A stretch of DNA of 64,000 nt from NCBI RefSeq assembly GCF_000699445.3, contig NC_067196.1, positions 27,359,116-27,423,115 of the forward strand, in the 5' to 3' direction. The number at the start of each line of letters is the position of its first letter. The first letter of the stretch is position 1. This document shows positions 1 to 13,164 of this stretch, piece after piece. The DNA comes from Schistosoma haematobium (taxonomy: Eukaryota > Platyhelminthes > Trematoda > Strigeidida > Schistosomatidae). Both the position numbers and the translations under genes were made by a program. Below the pieces are notes generated by a model. It was given only the letters and a program-made list of their open reading frames with translations, did no database searches and had not been told where the DNA came from.

Positions 1-94
1 ACTTGTAGATGAAGATCTCACTACTCCACAAGTAACATAAGTTGGCAAGAACCAATTGAGCTTTCTAAATCCATAATGAGATTTAGCCGGGCAT

Positions 95-300
95 CTACCT
101 ACTAGGGCTAATAAGGCTTCCAAGATAAGTCAAACATTCGACAGGCTCAACCGCTTCGCTGCCCATTGTTAGTTCAAGTTTTGATGCAGATCAGTCTTAA
201 GGCGACATTTTGCATCCAGAACGAGCAAGACTCATCTTAGATATGCCAACATTGTGATTTGTTTTTGCGTACGTAAATTGACCTGACTCAATGCCAGCAA
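95..300 (-). mobile_element. Diverged RTE retrotransposon 3' fragment
   Basis: On the - strand this stretch matches, with many substitutions, the end of the reverse transcriptase coding region of the better-preserved RTE copy at 20.9-21.1 kb. The shared blocks include 'cttccaagataagt', the cattgttagttc-like segment and 'cattttgcat'. No reading frame survives. It is an old, truncated non-LTR insertion upstream of the NUDCD1-like gene. The edges are approximate. Confidence 0.7.
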
Positions 301-690
301 AAACTTTAGATCTATCCTTAAAGTAAAACTGCTTGAGTGAAGGAAAAAGTCGTTTCATGTCAGCTGCTCACAAAGAATAGAAGATAAGCATATAAACACA
401 TGGTTAGTTGATAGTATCATATAGTCCTGAGTTTATAGAACAATACAACTCGTTCCCATGCATACCAATTCACTTAGAATTTAGTATTTCGACAACTGGT
501 AACACTATTCACTATGTAAATACTATATTTTCTGCTTTCTATATTTTTTATTTCAGCTTGGTCAGTCAACTGTGTGGTATATGTTTCAGACTTTCGTGTC
601 AACTGGAGCAACAACCTTGTCAGTACCACGTTTTCACCAGCAACTCAATCAAAAATCTAACGAAAACTGAACGGGTCGCCACTCTACATA
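301..690 (+). other. 5' flank of NUDCD1-like gene
   Basis: No convincing coding exon is visible. A good splice acceptor (pyrimidine-rich tract ending tttcag at 551-556) lies 134 bases before the ATG. It could end a 5'-UTR intron or receive a spliced leader; sequence alone cannot say which. No clear TATA box was identified. Confidence 0.4.
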
Positions 691-3600
691 ATGAATGTTA
701 GTTTAAGACCCGACCATTCACTTCTCGACCCGAATTTTGAGTCTTATAAACTCAGTCTGCTTAAAATACCTATTTATGAGGCAAGTAGTCAAAATGGAGT
801 TTACTGCAAACCTCTCAACGAAGTTACTTCTAAACAACATCTCAAAGCATACAATAATATTAACTGCCTGTGTGTTAATCCGTTTGATACCAGCTATGTT
901 TACTACATGAGTACCGATGGGTCTGTAGGTTTCTAATATTGTTTAAACAAGTAGTTTTGTAGTTAGTGTCGATGAAGGTACCACAGTATCCACAAAACTT
1001 CAACCAAGGAACCATTGTTTTCACACTTCCTGATTGGTGTGAACCATCTGATGAAAAGTTTCGTAGTGTGTCGATCCAGTTTCCTGCGCTATATTATGTA
1101 TCTTTGTATGATGGTTTAGGTAATCTATATCTCCTAAAGCCAGATGTTCAACAAAGAAATGATTTACTCAACGTAAGTTTTATATTTTGCCTTTTCGACA
1201 TTTGATTTTAGCTCGTTTTCTTTCAGGGTTTTGTATGCTGAGAATAAATTAGCTCCACTACTTACTGTAATTGCTTTTCATATCAAAGTAGCCCTGTGCA
1301 TGACTAGTTTTCGAATTTTTACTCCTAATCACATCATGAAACTATGGGACTGAATAGATCTTCAAACTAATTGCTACTTACTGAATAACTTGAGTGAACA
1401 TTTTGAACAATCCAGTCATTACTTATTTTGAGTCAACTGTGACATCCTAATTAAAATTTAACTCGTAATACTTCAGGTTAAATACGTGAGTATTTCTCAC
1501 TTTATTGCAACCACAGTCGCGAAGAAGCGGTCATCTAACCGTTGCTGACCCAGCGAGACTCTTTCATTTCTCAGTTCCAAAATACTGTCTAATCACTTCC
1601 GCTCTCTGAATATAGGCTGCATCAAAGAATAATACTGAACATGAAAGACTTGGAAAAGACTTCAAATTGGTATGAAGCCGTGAAAGACTTCTGTTCCAGT
1701 TGACATCAAATAAATGATAAAATCAAATTGTGATGTAATTTGATAAATTAGGATATCTGATGTTTCGCAACTTAGTTCTGTTCCATTTTTCACAGAGTAA
1801 ATAAATAGATAATCGAATTAACACAGGTTTGAATAGTAAAGAGGATTAGGTCAAATATTTAGTTCAGTCGAAATCAAAACTGTTCTGATTCTGTCACCGT
1901 CTTTTCATTGGTCAAAGTGATTTTGTATGAGACATCACGATGTGTACTTATGCGTGTGCTAGTGAATGTCGAATTTGTGATTTGAAGAAGTAGAGTTAAG
2001 ATTTCTAAGATTATGTGAAACGCCCCAGCTACGCGCCCTTTTTTATAGTTTAAAAAATCTTTCCGAGTTGTTTCGATATCTTTAACATTGACTTCGTGGT
2101 TGTTGAATACAGCAAATACTACTATTGTCCATTTAGTCTGCAAATTTTCCAGTTTCACGGGATCGTTGGGTATTTTTGTATAGCTTAGGTGTTGCGTGGC
2201 ACGAGTTGAGATTTTACGAGGAGACTTTCCAAAATAGAAAGCATCACATTCGATACAACTTAATCTGTAGAAGTAATTCTGTATTGGTGCGAAAGTGATC
2301 TTTTCCCTTGATCTAACCTAAGTATTTCAAAGAGTATTGGTTGTTTTATGGACAGTTAATTCTATTTAGCTTCGAGATGCGTTCCAGTTCTTCCGTTGTA
2401 CTATAGCAGGAAGATAAAACTACGATACTGACCCATGAAATTTCTTTTGAGTTGTTATTCAAAGGTACTTCGTTTTAGTATGTTTTAGTGCTAATATTAG
2501 TAGAATTAAATCGTCAGGTGTTGACATTATTTTTCCCTTAGCTTATCTCTTTCTAAGATAATGATCTTGTTAGCTCCTTTGAGTGAATTTAAAGTCATGA
2601 GAGAAGCAACTTAAACTGAGTGGCGGGACGTTAAAAATTCTGATTCCTTGCACTTGTAGTATCAGAAATATTTATTGTTTTGTTGCTATATTTAAATTTT
2701 TATCGGAAAGAACTAATGCATGTGTACGAAATTGATGATTACGTTTTGGTCGTGTAAAATTGACATGGCAAGTCAGTAATGACTGAGTAGAGAACATGAA
2801 CTCTTATTTCCGCCACTACATTCTTCAATCTCTGATTATTACCATTGTGTACTAAAAGTGGTAGTGGTGACTCAACAATTTCGACTGCTCAATAAGTTAA
2901 AGATTCAGATTCCTGTTTCCTTTACTCTTCGTGAAGTTTATGCTAGGTCTTTATTCACGCGTTTGTTGGAAATGTGTTTCCATTGCAATAAAGTATTACA
3001 TATGCGTATAAAAACTGCCAAACTAAAAAATCAAGCATAAAGTTCAACTGCTCTGAAGTCTTTATGCGAATCGATCAGTTTTCTCGAAGTTTCCGGTGTA
3101 ATATACGAACCTAATAAACACAGTTAACTTAATTGCGTTGCCTAGTTTGTTATTATATCTGTTAAATCTTAAATATATTTTCAGGTTGTTAGCAGGATCC
3201 AACCTCCTGTCCATGCGAAAGATAGTCAGCTATTAGACTGTTTACTTAATTCTGATGACACTTCTCATCAACTCTTTTTGGATTGTTTATTTGTTGGTAT
3301 TTCGAAAAAATCTGAAGAAGATCCCATATGTAGCGATTCGACTTCAACTTATGTGACGTATCTTGAATGGATCTCTTACAGCTCACCAGGTATTTGGTTA
3401 CATTTTGATATTAATCATTTATGTTAGTTACCGCTCATAATCTAAGACGCCAGATTATTTTAGGAAGATAGTTTTAGATAGCACCTGTGCTTACCGAAAT
3501 TTGTTTTAAGATGAACACTTCACTACCCAACTTTTATGCTAGACACGAATTTAAACATAACTATACTGATCATCTATAAAAAAACTGTAGGCCTGGTTTT

Positions 3601-6600
3601 ACTAACAATTGTTTGATCAATAATTCATTATTAAATGTTATTCTAGGTTAGCGGTAAGACGGAATTGTACATGTTTCTCAGTAGTATATATTTATATCTC
3701 TCATCTACCCAACAACTGAAAGAAACTCAAATGCTTTAGTATATTGATTCTGGACAATCGCAGTTTAAACTCCAGACGGCATAAAAGAATCCTTCACTAC
3801 TTATATCATAGAAATTGTCATTTGCTCATTTTCCAATTCTTCATCATATTATTCGTGTATGGTGATAGGAAATGGAGTAAATTTGGTTCCAACGCATTCG
3901 TTTAAATTTCACAATTGCATAAATCTGATTCACGTAGCTGCAGAATTGCATTTTGAGTTATTTTTGGTTAATACCCAAAGTTTTACTTCATTATTATGTT
4001 CCATGTAATCCACTAATCATCGTTCCTCCTATTCAATTTGTTTGATTCTCTTAGGCAGTTAGAGTAGTATTAACTCAATATTCCATTCACAATGGCTACA
4101 CATAGTCTCATCACTTTTATGTAATTAGTTTCAACTAAGCACATAAAGTCACTCTTCCAACACTCACTGTCTTACGCCTTTGCGATGGAACAAACTATCA
4201 GTTTGTAAACTAGTGAGCGTAACAATACTAAACGATACATTCGCAATTCCTTTTTTGTCAACCTATATGAGTAAAATATAAGTTAATAAATTGACTCCTA
4301 GCGACCAACAATTTGGAGAAACCATCGGTCACTTCCCAACAATTCTGTTATTGGCATTCAATAGTTGTGGATCATAGATACGAAAGTAGTCACTGATCTG
4401 TGGTTATTCTACTACATCATACCACAGATTTACTAGTTGACCTGTTCAACTTCCCATGAGTCAACTAGATTAGCAATTTAAAATGAAAATCTACCAATCA
4501 CTTGATGCACATCCTGACATTTAAATAATCAACCCATAAGGAGGACACGAATAGAAGAAATAAAGAATCGAAAATATTAAACCACAACTAATTGAGTTAT
4601 TCGATTCCCTTACACCTGGACAGTTGAAATTTGAAGTAATGGTCCTACGGTTAATACCAATATAGCTGATTATTATAATTTCTAAATGATAAGTATAATC
4701 AAAAGTGTAACTCGATTCTCCGTATGACACTTCACTAGATAATAAGCGTCCATATTCTCTGCTCATCGACGTTTGCACCTTGAATATTCTCTTATACTAA
4801 TAGCATTTAACTGAATAATTGTAAGTTGTTTTTGAAAACACCTACAAAACACAGGCTCTATTGTTTTCGTTTCCTAGAATCCAACATGTCCTGGTCCATA
4901 GTGCGGCACCAGAAATTCGTTGCATCTTCATTTCCTGAGTTCGCTGCCTTCGAGGGTGATTGTTCAGCACTGCATATTTGCTCAGAAAGAAAATTTCATG
5001 CTATTTACGACTCCTGCAATCCATCTGTTCATGAAAACTACCTTAATAAATGTAAGTTTCGTGAACCGTTATAAGGGGCTGGTTGTTTCCATGCCTTTTG
5101 TTGAAATACGTAAAATGCCGTCCACCTGTGCTACAAATCCTCTCCACCATCTCAATACGTAAAAATGTTCTGAACAAATCGGGCATTTCCGGATCGCCTC
5201 GACATTGCTTTAATTCACAAGTATTATAAGCAAAGATAAATGGTAGCTAGTAGTGGAACCCAGGACGCCCGTTTCGTCATATATGGGACTCGTCAGCTGG
5301 ATGTACCAGCATTCCAGATTCGATGTTCGCTCCGGAACTCGAACTCAGTACCATTCTCTTTAAACGCCATCTCGTTATCCACTTAGCTACTGAGTCCTGA
5401 TATGCAAATAGGGCGAAACGCGCGTCTCGGGTTCTACTACTAACCACTATCCATCTTTGCTTATAATGCTTGTGAATCAAGGCAGTATTGGGGACATCCG
5501 CAAAGAATGCACATATGCCAATGAGAGTCTGATCAATTGCAATCCTAAACATTAATGGGAAGATTCAAGTAAAAAAATTCCAAGTGAATTTAATGCTTAA
5601 GTAGTTTGTATACCGTTTGAAAATAATATGATTTCACTAATATCCTTCAACTTTTACTTACTAAATCGTTTAAAGGTGGGTACACGAACTTATACTTGAA
5701 CGTCAAACTTTATTATACTGACTTTCCGAATGCATCGGTTTCAGGTCTTCCTTTTAATATTCCTGTGGATGTATTGTACCATTTATTGTGATGGTATTTT
5801 CAAAGGTTATCCGCTATGTTTTATTTCTAATAATAATGGAAAGGACTAAAGGTTTTCCATGTTACATCGAAACTAGTCTGAAATATAATACAACTCAGTA
5901 ACTACGTTATTTTTTAGGCTTGTGACAGCATTTAAATGATAACTACAGACCTCACCCATGAATGAAAATTGATGTAGATGGAATAGAATCTCATCATTCA
6001 TGCTTGTAATTGAATATCAAATAAGTAATCCTCCAAACCATGGTTTAAGTTCGAACAAGCTACGTGACTAAGTTCATTTCACAGTATTAAAATGACTGGT
6101 TTGTACATGTGGTTCCTTAGTTCCTTGAATTTTAATGATTTTCCCCATAATTTTTACCCCAGCCGTTAATATTTGCCATTCTCTACAGTTATCTAAAAAA
6201 AATTACGAACAATCATGTTACTAAAATTGGTAGCTCTTTTGTATTTAAACAGATTCTGAGTCTAAACAAATGGATACAGAAGATACATGTATTGGACAGG
6301 ATCCCGAGTTTCTCGTAACTTGGACACAAACTGACGCCGATGAAGATATCAATCCTAGTTTGCTCAATGTCACTTTTACGCTAAATGGTATCACTCTCCC
6401 ATCTTCATATGATTCGAATATTGTTTCTGTGGAAATCATTCCAATCTGTGAAGAGTCATCTAAACACCAGATACTCCGCGCGAACCTGCACTCCTATATT
6501 CCAGTCACGAAAACTAAAAAAATTGGTGATCGCCCTATCACACTGATTGATCAGATGCTCTATGAACCAGTAGAACCCAATTCCTCGTGGACCTATGATC

Positions 6601-9600
6601 GAAAAAATAACCGGTACGTCATTAAATATCCAAGATTATAAGTCCGATCTTTATGCTCGATATTATAACAGAAGACGGGTGGAGTAGTTGATTAGTGGTT
6701 GAAGTTTTCGACTTTCAGCTAATACATTCGAGGTTTTAACCTCACCACATCCAATTTAGTTTGGGTAGTTAGGTAGTCTCATTAACTTTCACACTAACGA
6801 TGTCTCAAAGCCGGCTTTATAAACCCTATGCTTCCTAAACAGATTAATCTTAACTAGCTCTTTAATAGATGAAAAATAACTGCCCTATTAAGAACAATTT
6901 TCGAATTATTCTGCTATGCTAATTTAAAGATGTAGATCATTGATGATATTTTGTCAAATTCATGCAAACAATTATATACATAAAAATAGTTTGGTAACTT
7001 GTTTTCACGGGGAATCATAACTCTCCGTGATTTAGATGGTTTTCACATCCTAAAGTGTAGCAGAAATTGTATGTTGTACAGTTGATACAGCAAAATGCAC
7101 AAATAGTAGATATCAAAAATGTTCCAGTTTGTGAAGTCATAAATATTTATCTGAGTTCCTGTCTGTCGAAATAGACCAGTTCGGCCCCATAAATAATAAT
7201 AAAAGTAGGCTAAAAGAAATCCTTTTTCAATACAGATGAGCTAGTTTTTGGTTTTCACGTAAGAACTAATACTGTATATTTCGTTTGTTGACTGAAATGT
7301 AGTAAAATATACCCAATGTCTCAATGTTACGAAATGTTCCAGTAGTAAATTCTTACCTCACTAGATAAGGTTGGTTGGTGCATATTTTATTACCTTTCTG
7401 TATTTGTCTTATATTCAGTAAATTGAAAATACGAACTGTGGTTTTCATTTAAAGCATTGAAATACGCATAACTAAACAGAATTCCCATTACTGGCCCCGT
7501 TTGTTACTCGATCCACATGAAAATAAAATATTAACTGGAATGCACTGCTCACATCACACTGGTCTGGATGATCAAATGCGTGTACAATCAGATGGAAAGG
7601 CTGATTTGACACCGAAACCGCCTTTCAATGTTGGCCAGCTAGAAGAAGTTGATTTCCCAATGAGTGAAGATGAAACTGATCTTTTATTACAAAGGTTCGA
7701 TCATGAAACTCTCAAGTGTACTCATCAGGTATGTGTGGGGATTTATTTGCCTTATCAAAATCTAGAGTGGTGGTTGAGTGCCCGACTCATGGCCATTCAA
7801 GCTACAAGTCCCTATTTACTTCGACACAAATCTATAGGCTAGTGAGTTACATTAAGTTAGTTACCAACTGGCATTGTTAAATCTAATATGACTGCTAAAA
7901 TAAAGCTATATGTATTTATTTTGTAAGCGATAATAGAATAAGTTCAAAATGATATCTGATTCTATGATAAATTAGGCATTCCCTTCGAGACCTTTAAATA
8001 CTGATTGGGCAAAAAAATATTCCTCTTCAGTTATTCCCTCGACACAGCCCTAAACTATGATGAAATATAAAAATCAACACCAAACAAATGATGGTTAGTC
8101 AATCGGCAATACACATCTCAGTCAGTCAATAACTCAGAGGATGCTAAATTAAAGAGAGGTAACATTCAGTTAATATCAGTGCAAAAACATTAAGAACTGA
8201 AATTTTGTTGGAGCAAAATTGAAATTAACCACATCAATATAATTTTTTAGTGTTATTTTTCAAAATAGTGGTATGTGGTAAACTAGGTAGTTGTTTCATT
8301 AGGACATTGTGTGAAAATGAAATTAGGGATTGACAAACGTATCCTTAAGTAGGCCATTGTAAATTAAGAATCTTTTGATTAGATGATATTCTTCGAACAG
8401 AGATTTGTCTTACATGCTTAGTGACCATTCAGTTACCCTAAATAGGTACTTTGTACCGTGTAATGCAATAAAACTTGGTTACACTCTGAGATTTAGGTCA
8501 CCACAAGATCCACCTATTTTTGCCTTTTCTTTTTCCTGGCTATTAATTTAATGACTTCATTAAGTTTTGCATGTCTTAAACATCTTAAATGAGTAGTAGT
8601 GTTTCAGCTTTACGGTAGAAAATTATGGGATGTGCATGCTGTAATCGTCTGGTCTGAACATACTGTCAGCATTATTGGACTGTTGATGAAATTACCCTTC
8701 TAATACCAAACCTGAAACAGCTAACAGGAACTGGCATGCTATGCTTCCTACATTTGACTTCAGCGGACAGTTCCCCAGATGTGTTGATATAACAATTTAG
8801 GGTAAATTCCCGATATTCCAGGTTCTAAGTTATTTTTGTGCATATCATTTTTTATTAACGAACAGGCTTACCACGCCAAATAATGGCTTCGATTTAGCTA
8901 CATCACACTAGGTCACCAGTGACATTGATTCGCAAGCCTTTCCTTGTAACCGGAAAGCTCTCATGATTCATTGGCAAGAAATAAATATTACTAACCATTT
9001 AGAGGGTATAAACAATCAGGTAAGCTACCAACTTCTAAGACCTGCCCATGTTTTTAACCTATTGCATACAGTGAACTGGCCCAGCAAGACCGTAGGTTAA
9101 ACATTTTGTGTTTTGTTTGTCGGAGAACTGCGAACTAATAATTTAAACTGAATAGCCTGTAACCATACCGTTCTTAGGGTTAAAAATATTACTGATCGAT
9201 GAGATTGTTATTTGGAAAATTTTCTGCAAGTTCACGCTGAAACCTCAGTTTGGACAGATTTCCCAAGTACTCCTAACTTACAGTAAGCGGCTAACCTACT
9301 TCCGTCAGTTATTAACGAAAATGGAGCTTAAGTAGACCTGTTTTCTATATGGGTTTTTTTTCTGAAAACTAGATGAATCTGATGGGACGACTGGTGTAAC
9401 GCCTGTTATATTTTGTGGATATGATCTCGTTACTGATACGAAAACATTTGCACTGATATTACGAATAACCGATGTCAGTGTTTAAAATTAACCTACGCAT
9501 TCTTTATAATAGCATTATGCGAGTATTATTTTGAAACTATTCCAGCCAAGTCTCCTTTCTAAAAAATGATTTACGTTAGACGTAAGCTTTCAAGACACAT

Positions 9601-10268
9601 AAATTTAGTTATTTTTCCAGTCTCGCAATCCAAGCAGTCTAGTTTTCGTACTCATTTTTAGTTGTTGTTTATACATGATTCGAACTAACTAGATAACCCT
9701 TTTTATATTAAATTTGTTTAATAAGCGAATTGCTCTAATTTAGGCCTATTTATCAGGACACCAGTGGTTGTTCAAAATTCGTTGTGCTACGGGGAAACCA
9801 AATGCTACACACGCTTTCTGTATCCGTCATGATGTAGATGGGATAGTTTGGTTACCACTATGCCAGAATACACTGACAGGAAGAGACCCATGTGTATGGA
9901 GACATGTCTCAACTTTGCAAGCATTTGGCTACGTTCTCGCCAGTAAACGTGAAAGTAGGTTTGTTTCTAGTCCAGTTTTATCGGACGGATCTCCACTAAA
10001 ATTTGTGGCAGTTGCAGACTTGACAAGGAGAATCTACATATATTGTCAGCCCCTATCAAATGATTCTAAGGATACAGAACTCCGGAAACGCACAACAGCT
10101 AACTCATCTTCAGCAAAAAAGCAACAGATTGTACATGTCGCATCACAACACGTAGTTACCCTACCAACTAATGACCCAATAATTGGATTTGTTGCTACAG
10201 ACAAACCCTATCCATCAGTTTTGGTATGCACACAGTCTACATTGTACTTGTTATCACTTGATGGATGA
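691..10268 (+). CDS. NUDCD1: NudC domain-containing protein 1 (NUDCD1/CML66-like), complete, 7 exons
   Basis: Exons: 691-924, 963-1172, 3185-3389, 4878-5051, 6253-6613, 7455-7728, 9744-10268 (stop TGA). All junctions use GT-AG and the phases agree (0,0,1,1,2,0), giving 660 aa; human NUDCD1 is about 583 aa. Recognition rests on family hallmarks in order: LLDPNFESYKLSL at the N-terminus, YLEWISYSS in exon 3, a CS/p23-like domain across exons 5-6 (FLVTWTQTD to YWPRLLL), then LKCTHQ, CIRHDVDGIVW, RRIYIYCQP and TNDPIIGF near the C-terminus. CS domains are HSP90-cochaperone-type beta sandwiches. NUDCD1 in vertebrates is a cytoplasmic/nuclear NudC-family protein reported with COP9/cullin and splicing-associated complexes. 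Intron 1 is only 38 bp while later introns reach about 2 kb, a typical schistosome pattern. ATG 691 fits the start of the family alignment. Exon 3 has no ATG and is easy to miss. Confidence 0.93.
5208..5490 (-). repeat. Sm-alpha-like tRNA-derived SINE with inverted ends, in NUDCD1 intron 4
   Basis: On the - strand the order is: tRNA-like A box (complement of 5373-5389), B box (complement of 5334-5346), then a hammerhead core and a tail. A second partial hammerhead 3' half plus tail lies in the opposite orientation at about 5412-5490 (gcgaaacgcgcgtc, then the tail tactactaaccactatcc). The two tails form an inverted repeat around the SINE body: ttcacaagtattataagc at about 5214-5231 against gcttataatgcttgtgaa. 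It is non-coding; internal pol III boxes would drive transcription. Confidence 0.75.
5248..5317 (-). ncRNA. Hammerhead ribozyme within SINE
   Basis: Read on the - strand: a stem I strand ending CCAG, then CTGACGAG (5289-5296, fits the CUGANGA core), stem II GTC/GAC, GAAA (in 5271-5278), a very short stem III, then the GTC cleavage triplet (complement of 5264-5266) followed by CTGG, which pairs with CCAG. An outer GGAA/TTCC pairing also matches. All invariant core bases I know for the family are present. Stem II is shorter than in the 40.3 kb copy, so activity is possible but not certain. Confidence 0.7.
6664..6770 (+). repeat. Possible tRNA-like SINE remnant in NUDCD1 intron 5
   Basis: The stretch contains an A-box-like block (agttgattagtggttgaag) followed about 40 bases later by a weak B-box-like block (cgaggttttaacctc), like the tRNA-derived head of the SINEs elsewhere in this window. 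No hammerhead part is visible. Weak call. Confidence 0.3.
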
Positions 10269-10448
10269 AAGCAAATTACTTGCGTTATCAGTTGTATTTT
10301 TGCCATAGTAAATTTTACATAAGATTGTTAACAACGTTTCTGTTTGCAAATCGTACGCTTTTTGTAATTTTCGTGTATTGAAGAAAATTCGGTATGTTAT
10401 GTTGCATGTCGTATTGGTTTTTTGTCATTGCTTAAATTCAAAAGCTCT
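10269..10448. other. Convergent 3' region between NUDCD1 and COPS2
   Basis: Only 180 bases separate the stop codons of the two convergent genes. I see no AATAAA on the + strand. On the - strand an ATTAAA variant (complement of 10448-10453) overlaps the COPS2 stop. The 3' UTRs are therefore either very short or overlap as antisense. Confidence 0.6.
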
Positions 10449-12843
10449 TTAATTAGTTATAGGTACTCTGTTGGACATCGCCGTTTGTAAATGCCGTAAC
10501 CGTAGGGCTAACTTGTCAAGAGCCTGGTAACGCGCTTCTGAAGTAGCTTCTGTACTAAGCACCAAAATTTGATGCTCTTGATCAATTCGCGCTTGTATTG
10601 TATTATCTAAAATGCAAGCCACTAGAAGACTTTCTACTTCTGGGTCGCTTAGATTTAACCGTTGTGAAATGAAAGGTATGCGTATTCTGGTGTACGGGCG
10701 AATTAGTTTGATGAGAACTTCAGTTCTAATATTACGAAGTAAGTCTTCAATGTGTTCGCGAATAAAAGAGTCTTCCATAATTGAATCACGTTGATGTCGT
10801 AAAATGGACTCGAATTCTACGATATTATTGTTCTGATAAGCTGTTACAAGACTTGTCATAGCCACAATTTGAGGATCATTTTTGTACGGTTTTGTTTCCT
10901 ACAAAGCAAATGCAGTTTAAGGAAAACATGTAAATAATATTAGGGTAATGAACTAAAGTCAAAATAGAACCTTGGCTCATTATTTTAATTGTAAATAAAT
11001 CTTCATATTGCTTCTTGAATTCAAAATAAAGCACATTTAGCGTACTTCACTTATCTGAACAGGGAAAAAGTGGAACAAAGGCTATTAAGAAGTGTAACAT
11101 AGTAAGGAATGATGACACTACATAAGAACATGTGAAATGATGCATGTTATTACGAGCTTTTGAGGCATCGATCAACACTACTACCACTCAACCTTTACAA
11201 AGTTGCTATCAGGTGGTTACTAACCCAAAAAACAAAGGAATGGCAAGTTTAAGGGACCCTCTATGAACTCTTTGGTTTGAAACTACGTGGAGATTATTAT
11301 ACTGCTTATCATAATCAAGACACTATAATGGAGCTTTCGAAACCTAAAAACACTTCAACCATATTGCCTTCTAGCAAAGCTCTTAGAGCATATTCTGGTT
11401 CAACACACTGAAGAAAGCTCTGAAATTATCGAAACACTCAAATCTCAACCATTTGGGTTCAGACTCAGACCGAAAAGTACTACAAACACACCAAAGCTAT
11501 GGCTAAATACTAAATACACGTAACTGCATCTAGTAGATGAGTTGCCTCAGTACATAAAAAGGATTAGTCCATTGTAATTTATATGACATTTAAGTGACTG
11601 AATGAGAATAAGAAGGTTATAAATAAATTGACCATCTAATATAAACTTGGTTTGCTACTTAGGAGTCGGTCTTTTACATATTTTAGATTGTCTAGGATGA
11701 ATTTATATGCTTTGACGATGGTCTAATCCCTTGTGATGGGGGATAATAAGCCATTTTTGCTTCGGAGTTATGGAGCACTTTTAGTTTGCTATAACTCTAA
11801 ACAATTCAGTTACAGAGGAGTATGAGTTGCATCGTCAAGCACAATCAGATAGATTCAAAGTATTATGAAGTCATACAGTCTACAAAGTATTCGGTTAGTA
11901 ACCATACCAAGCAATTTTCCCATCGCTTTGAAAAATAAAACAATAAATCGCAAACCTGTGAATCGAATGGATTAATACCCGATTTCATCAACATGCTGGC
12001 CAAGACAAGATACTTTAGACAGTGTGTCCTACGTTGACATCCAGATTCATCATAGTTCTTGAAGGCTTCGAAGAAGTCAGTATGGGATTTCGCATATTCT
12101 CCTTCGCGAAGATGCATTTTCCCACCACATTCTCGTATTATTCCCATTATGAGAGGATGTGGAATGGCTGATTTAATATGCAAAGACTGTTCATATAATG
12201 CTTTAAGCTTTTTGTTGTTTTTTTGGGCTGTATACATTTGAATTTCCAGTGCGTAAATTTCTAGCAGCTGAGTTCCTTTCTTAAGATCGTCTTCTCCATC
12301 ATTTGTCTGACAAGATTCACGTAACTCCTTAACAATCTTTTGTAGATGCATATAGTCACCACGTTCCAAGTAAAGTTTACCCAGTTTTGTGTTAGTTTTA
12401 AACCACAATCTTTCGTTTTTCGACTCACGAAGGGCATCTAGAGTAGTGATATAAAACTGCTGCAACAAATCCATTTGTTTGGAGGTTGACACGTAATCCA
12501 AAATCGAATTAATGGACTTCTCAGAATAATTTCGAGTTACAGCTGACTTTATGTAGGTAAGGAGGACTTTATAATTTTCCATCATATTATCGAACCTTCC
12601 AAGCCTGAAATTTATTTTAATCATTTGCTTTAATGCTCTGAATCCCCAATCGCCTTTATTCCCAGTACCTTCAATATCTAAAACTTTCTGGAATTCTAAA
12701 AGTGCCATATCTGGATTGTCATCTTTTCGCGACTTTGCCATGTAGTACTGATTTTCTAAATCAACATTGGGTTCGGAGTTGTCATCTGAGGAATATTCAA
12801 CGGATAACTCCCCGTCATCAAACATATCTTCATTTCCGAACAT
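10449..12843 (-). CDS. COPS2: COP9 signalosome complex subunit 2 (CSN2), 2 exons, complete
   Basis: Exon 1 runs 12843 down to 11956 (296 codons, ends phase 0); exon 2 runs 10898 down to 10449 (stop TAA). The intron is 1057 bp with GT-AG ends. The 445-aa product is about the length of human CSN2 (443) and is very highly conserved. Blocks include [18 protein letters not shown] (residues about 21-34), [33 protein letters not shown] and the adjoining [34 protein letters not shown], and the C-terminal PCI/winged-helix part with FIREHIE.LLRNIRT and CILDNTI. CSN2 is the scaffold PCI subunit of the COP9 signalosome, which removes NEDD8 from cullins in the nucleus and cytoplasm. An acceptor-like catgtag sits 6 bases before the ATG, so the start may follow a 5'-UTR intron or a trans-spliced leader. 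The acidic N-terminus ([12 protein letters not shown]) differs from the human one but keeps its character. Confidence 0.97.
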
Positions 12844-13160
12844 AGCTTCCTACATGTATATGTATGTATCCGATTAGGACAGTTAAATACTATAACAAAA
12901 CAACAGTTTTTTTCATTTAAGCGATTAGTAACAATCTAAAACAGAAAGTTATATGCATAAAACATGTGAAACATGTTTGCGTACTGAAAGTTGTGGAACG
13001 ATGTTAAAACTCACTGAAAAATAGCTTTTCTGTGTGGATACACTCAGTTCTTGATAAAATTCAGGTATATACTAAATTTATAAGCTTTTGGGATTCTGAT
13101 GAATACCCTAGTAATAAGTTTCGCTTCCCATTAGGAAAATATATTCTCATCCTACAAATA
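12844..13160. other. COPS2 upstream flank
   Basis: AT-rich sequence with short TATG/CATA runs just upstream of the COPS2 ATG. No gene or clear core promoter motif was identified. Confidence 0.4.
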
Positions 13161-13164
13161 CCCT

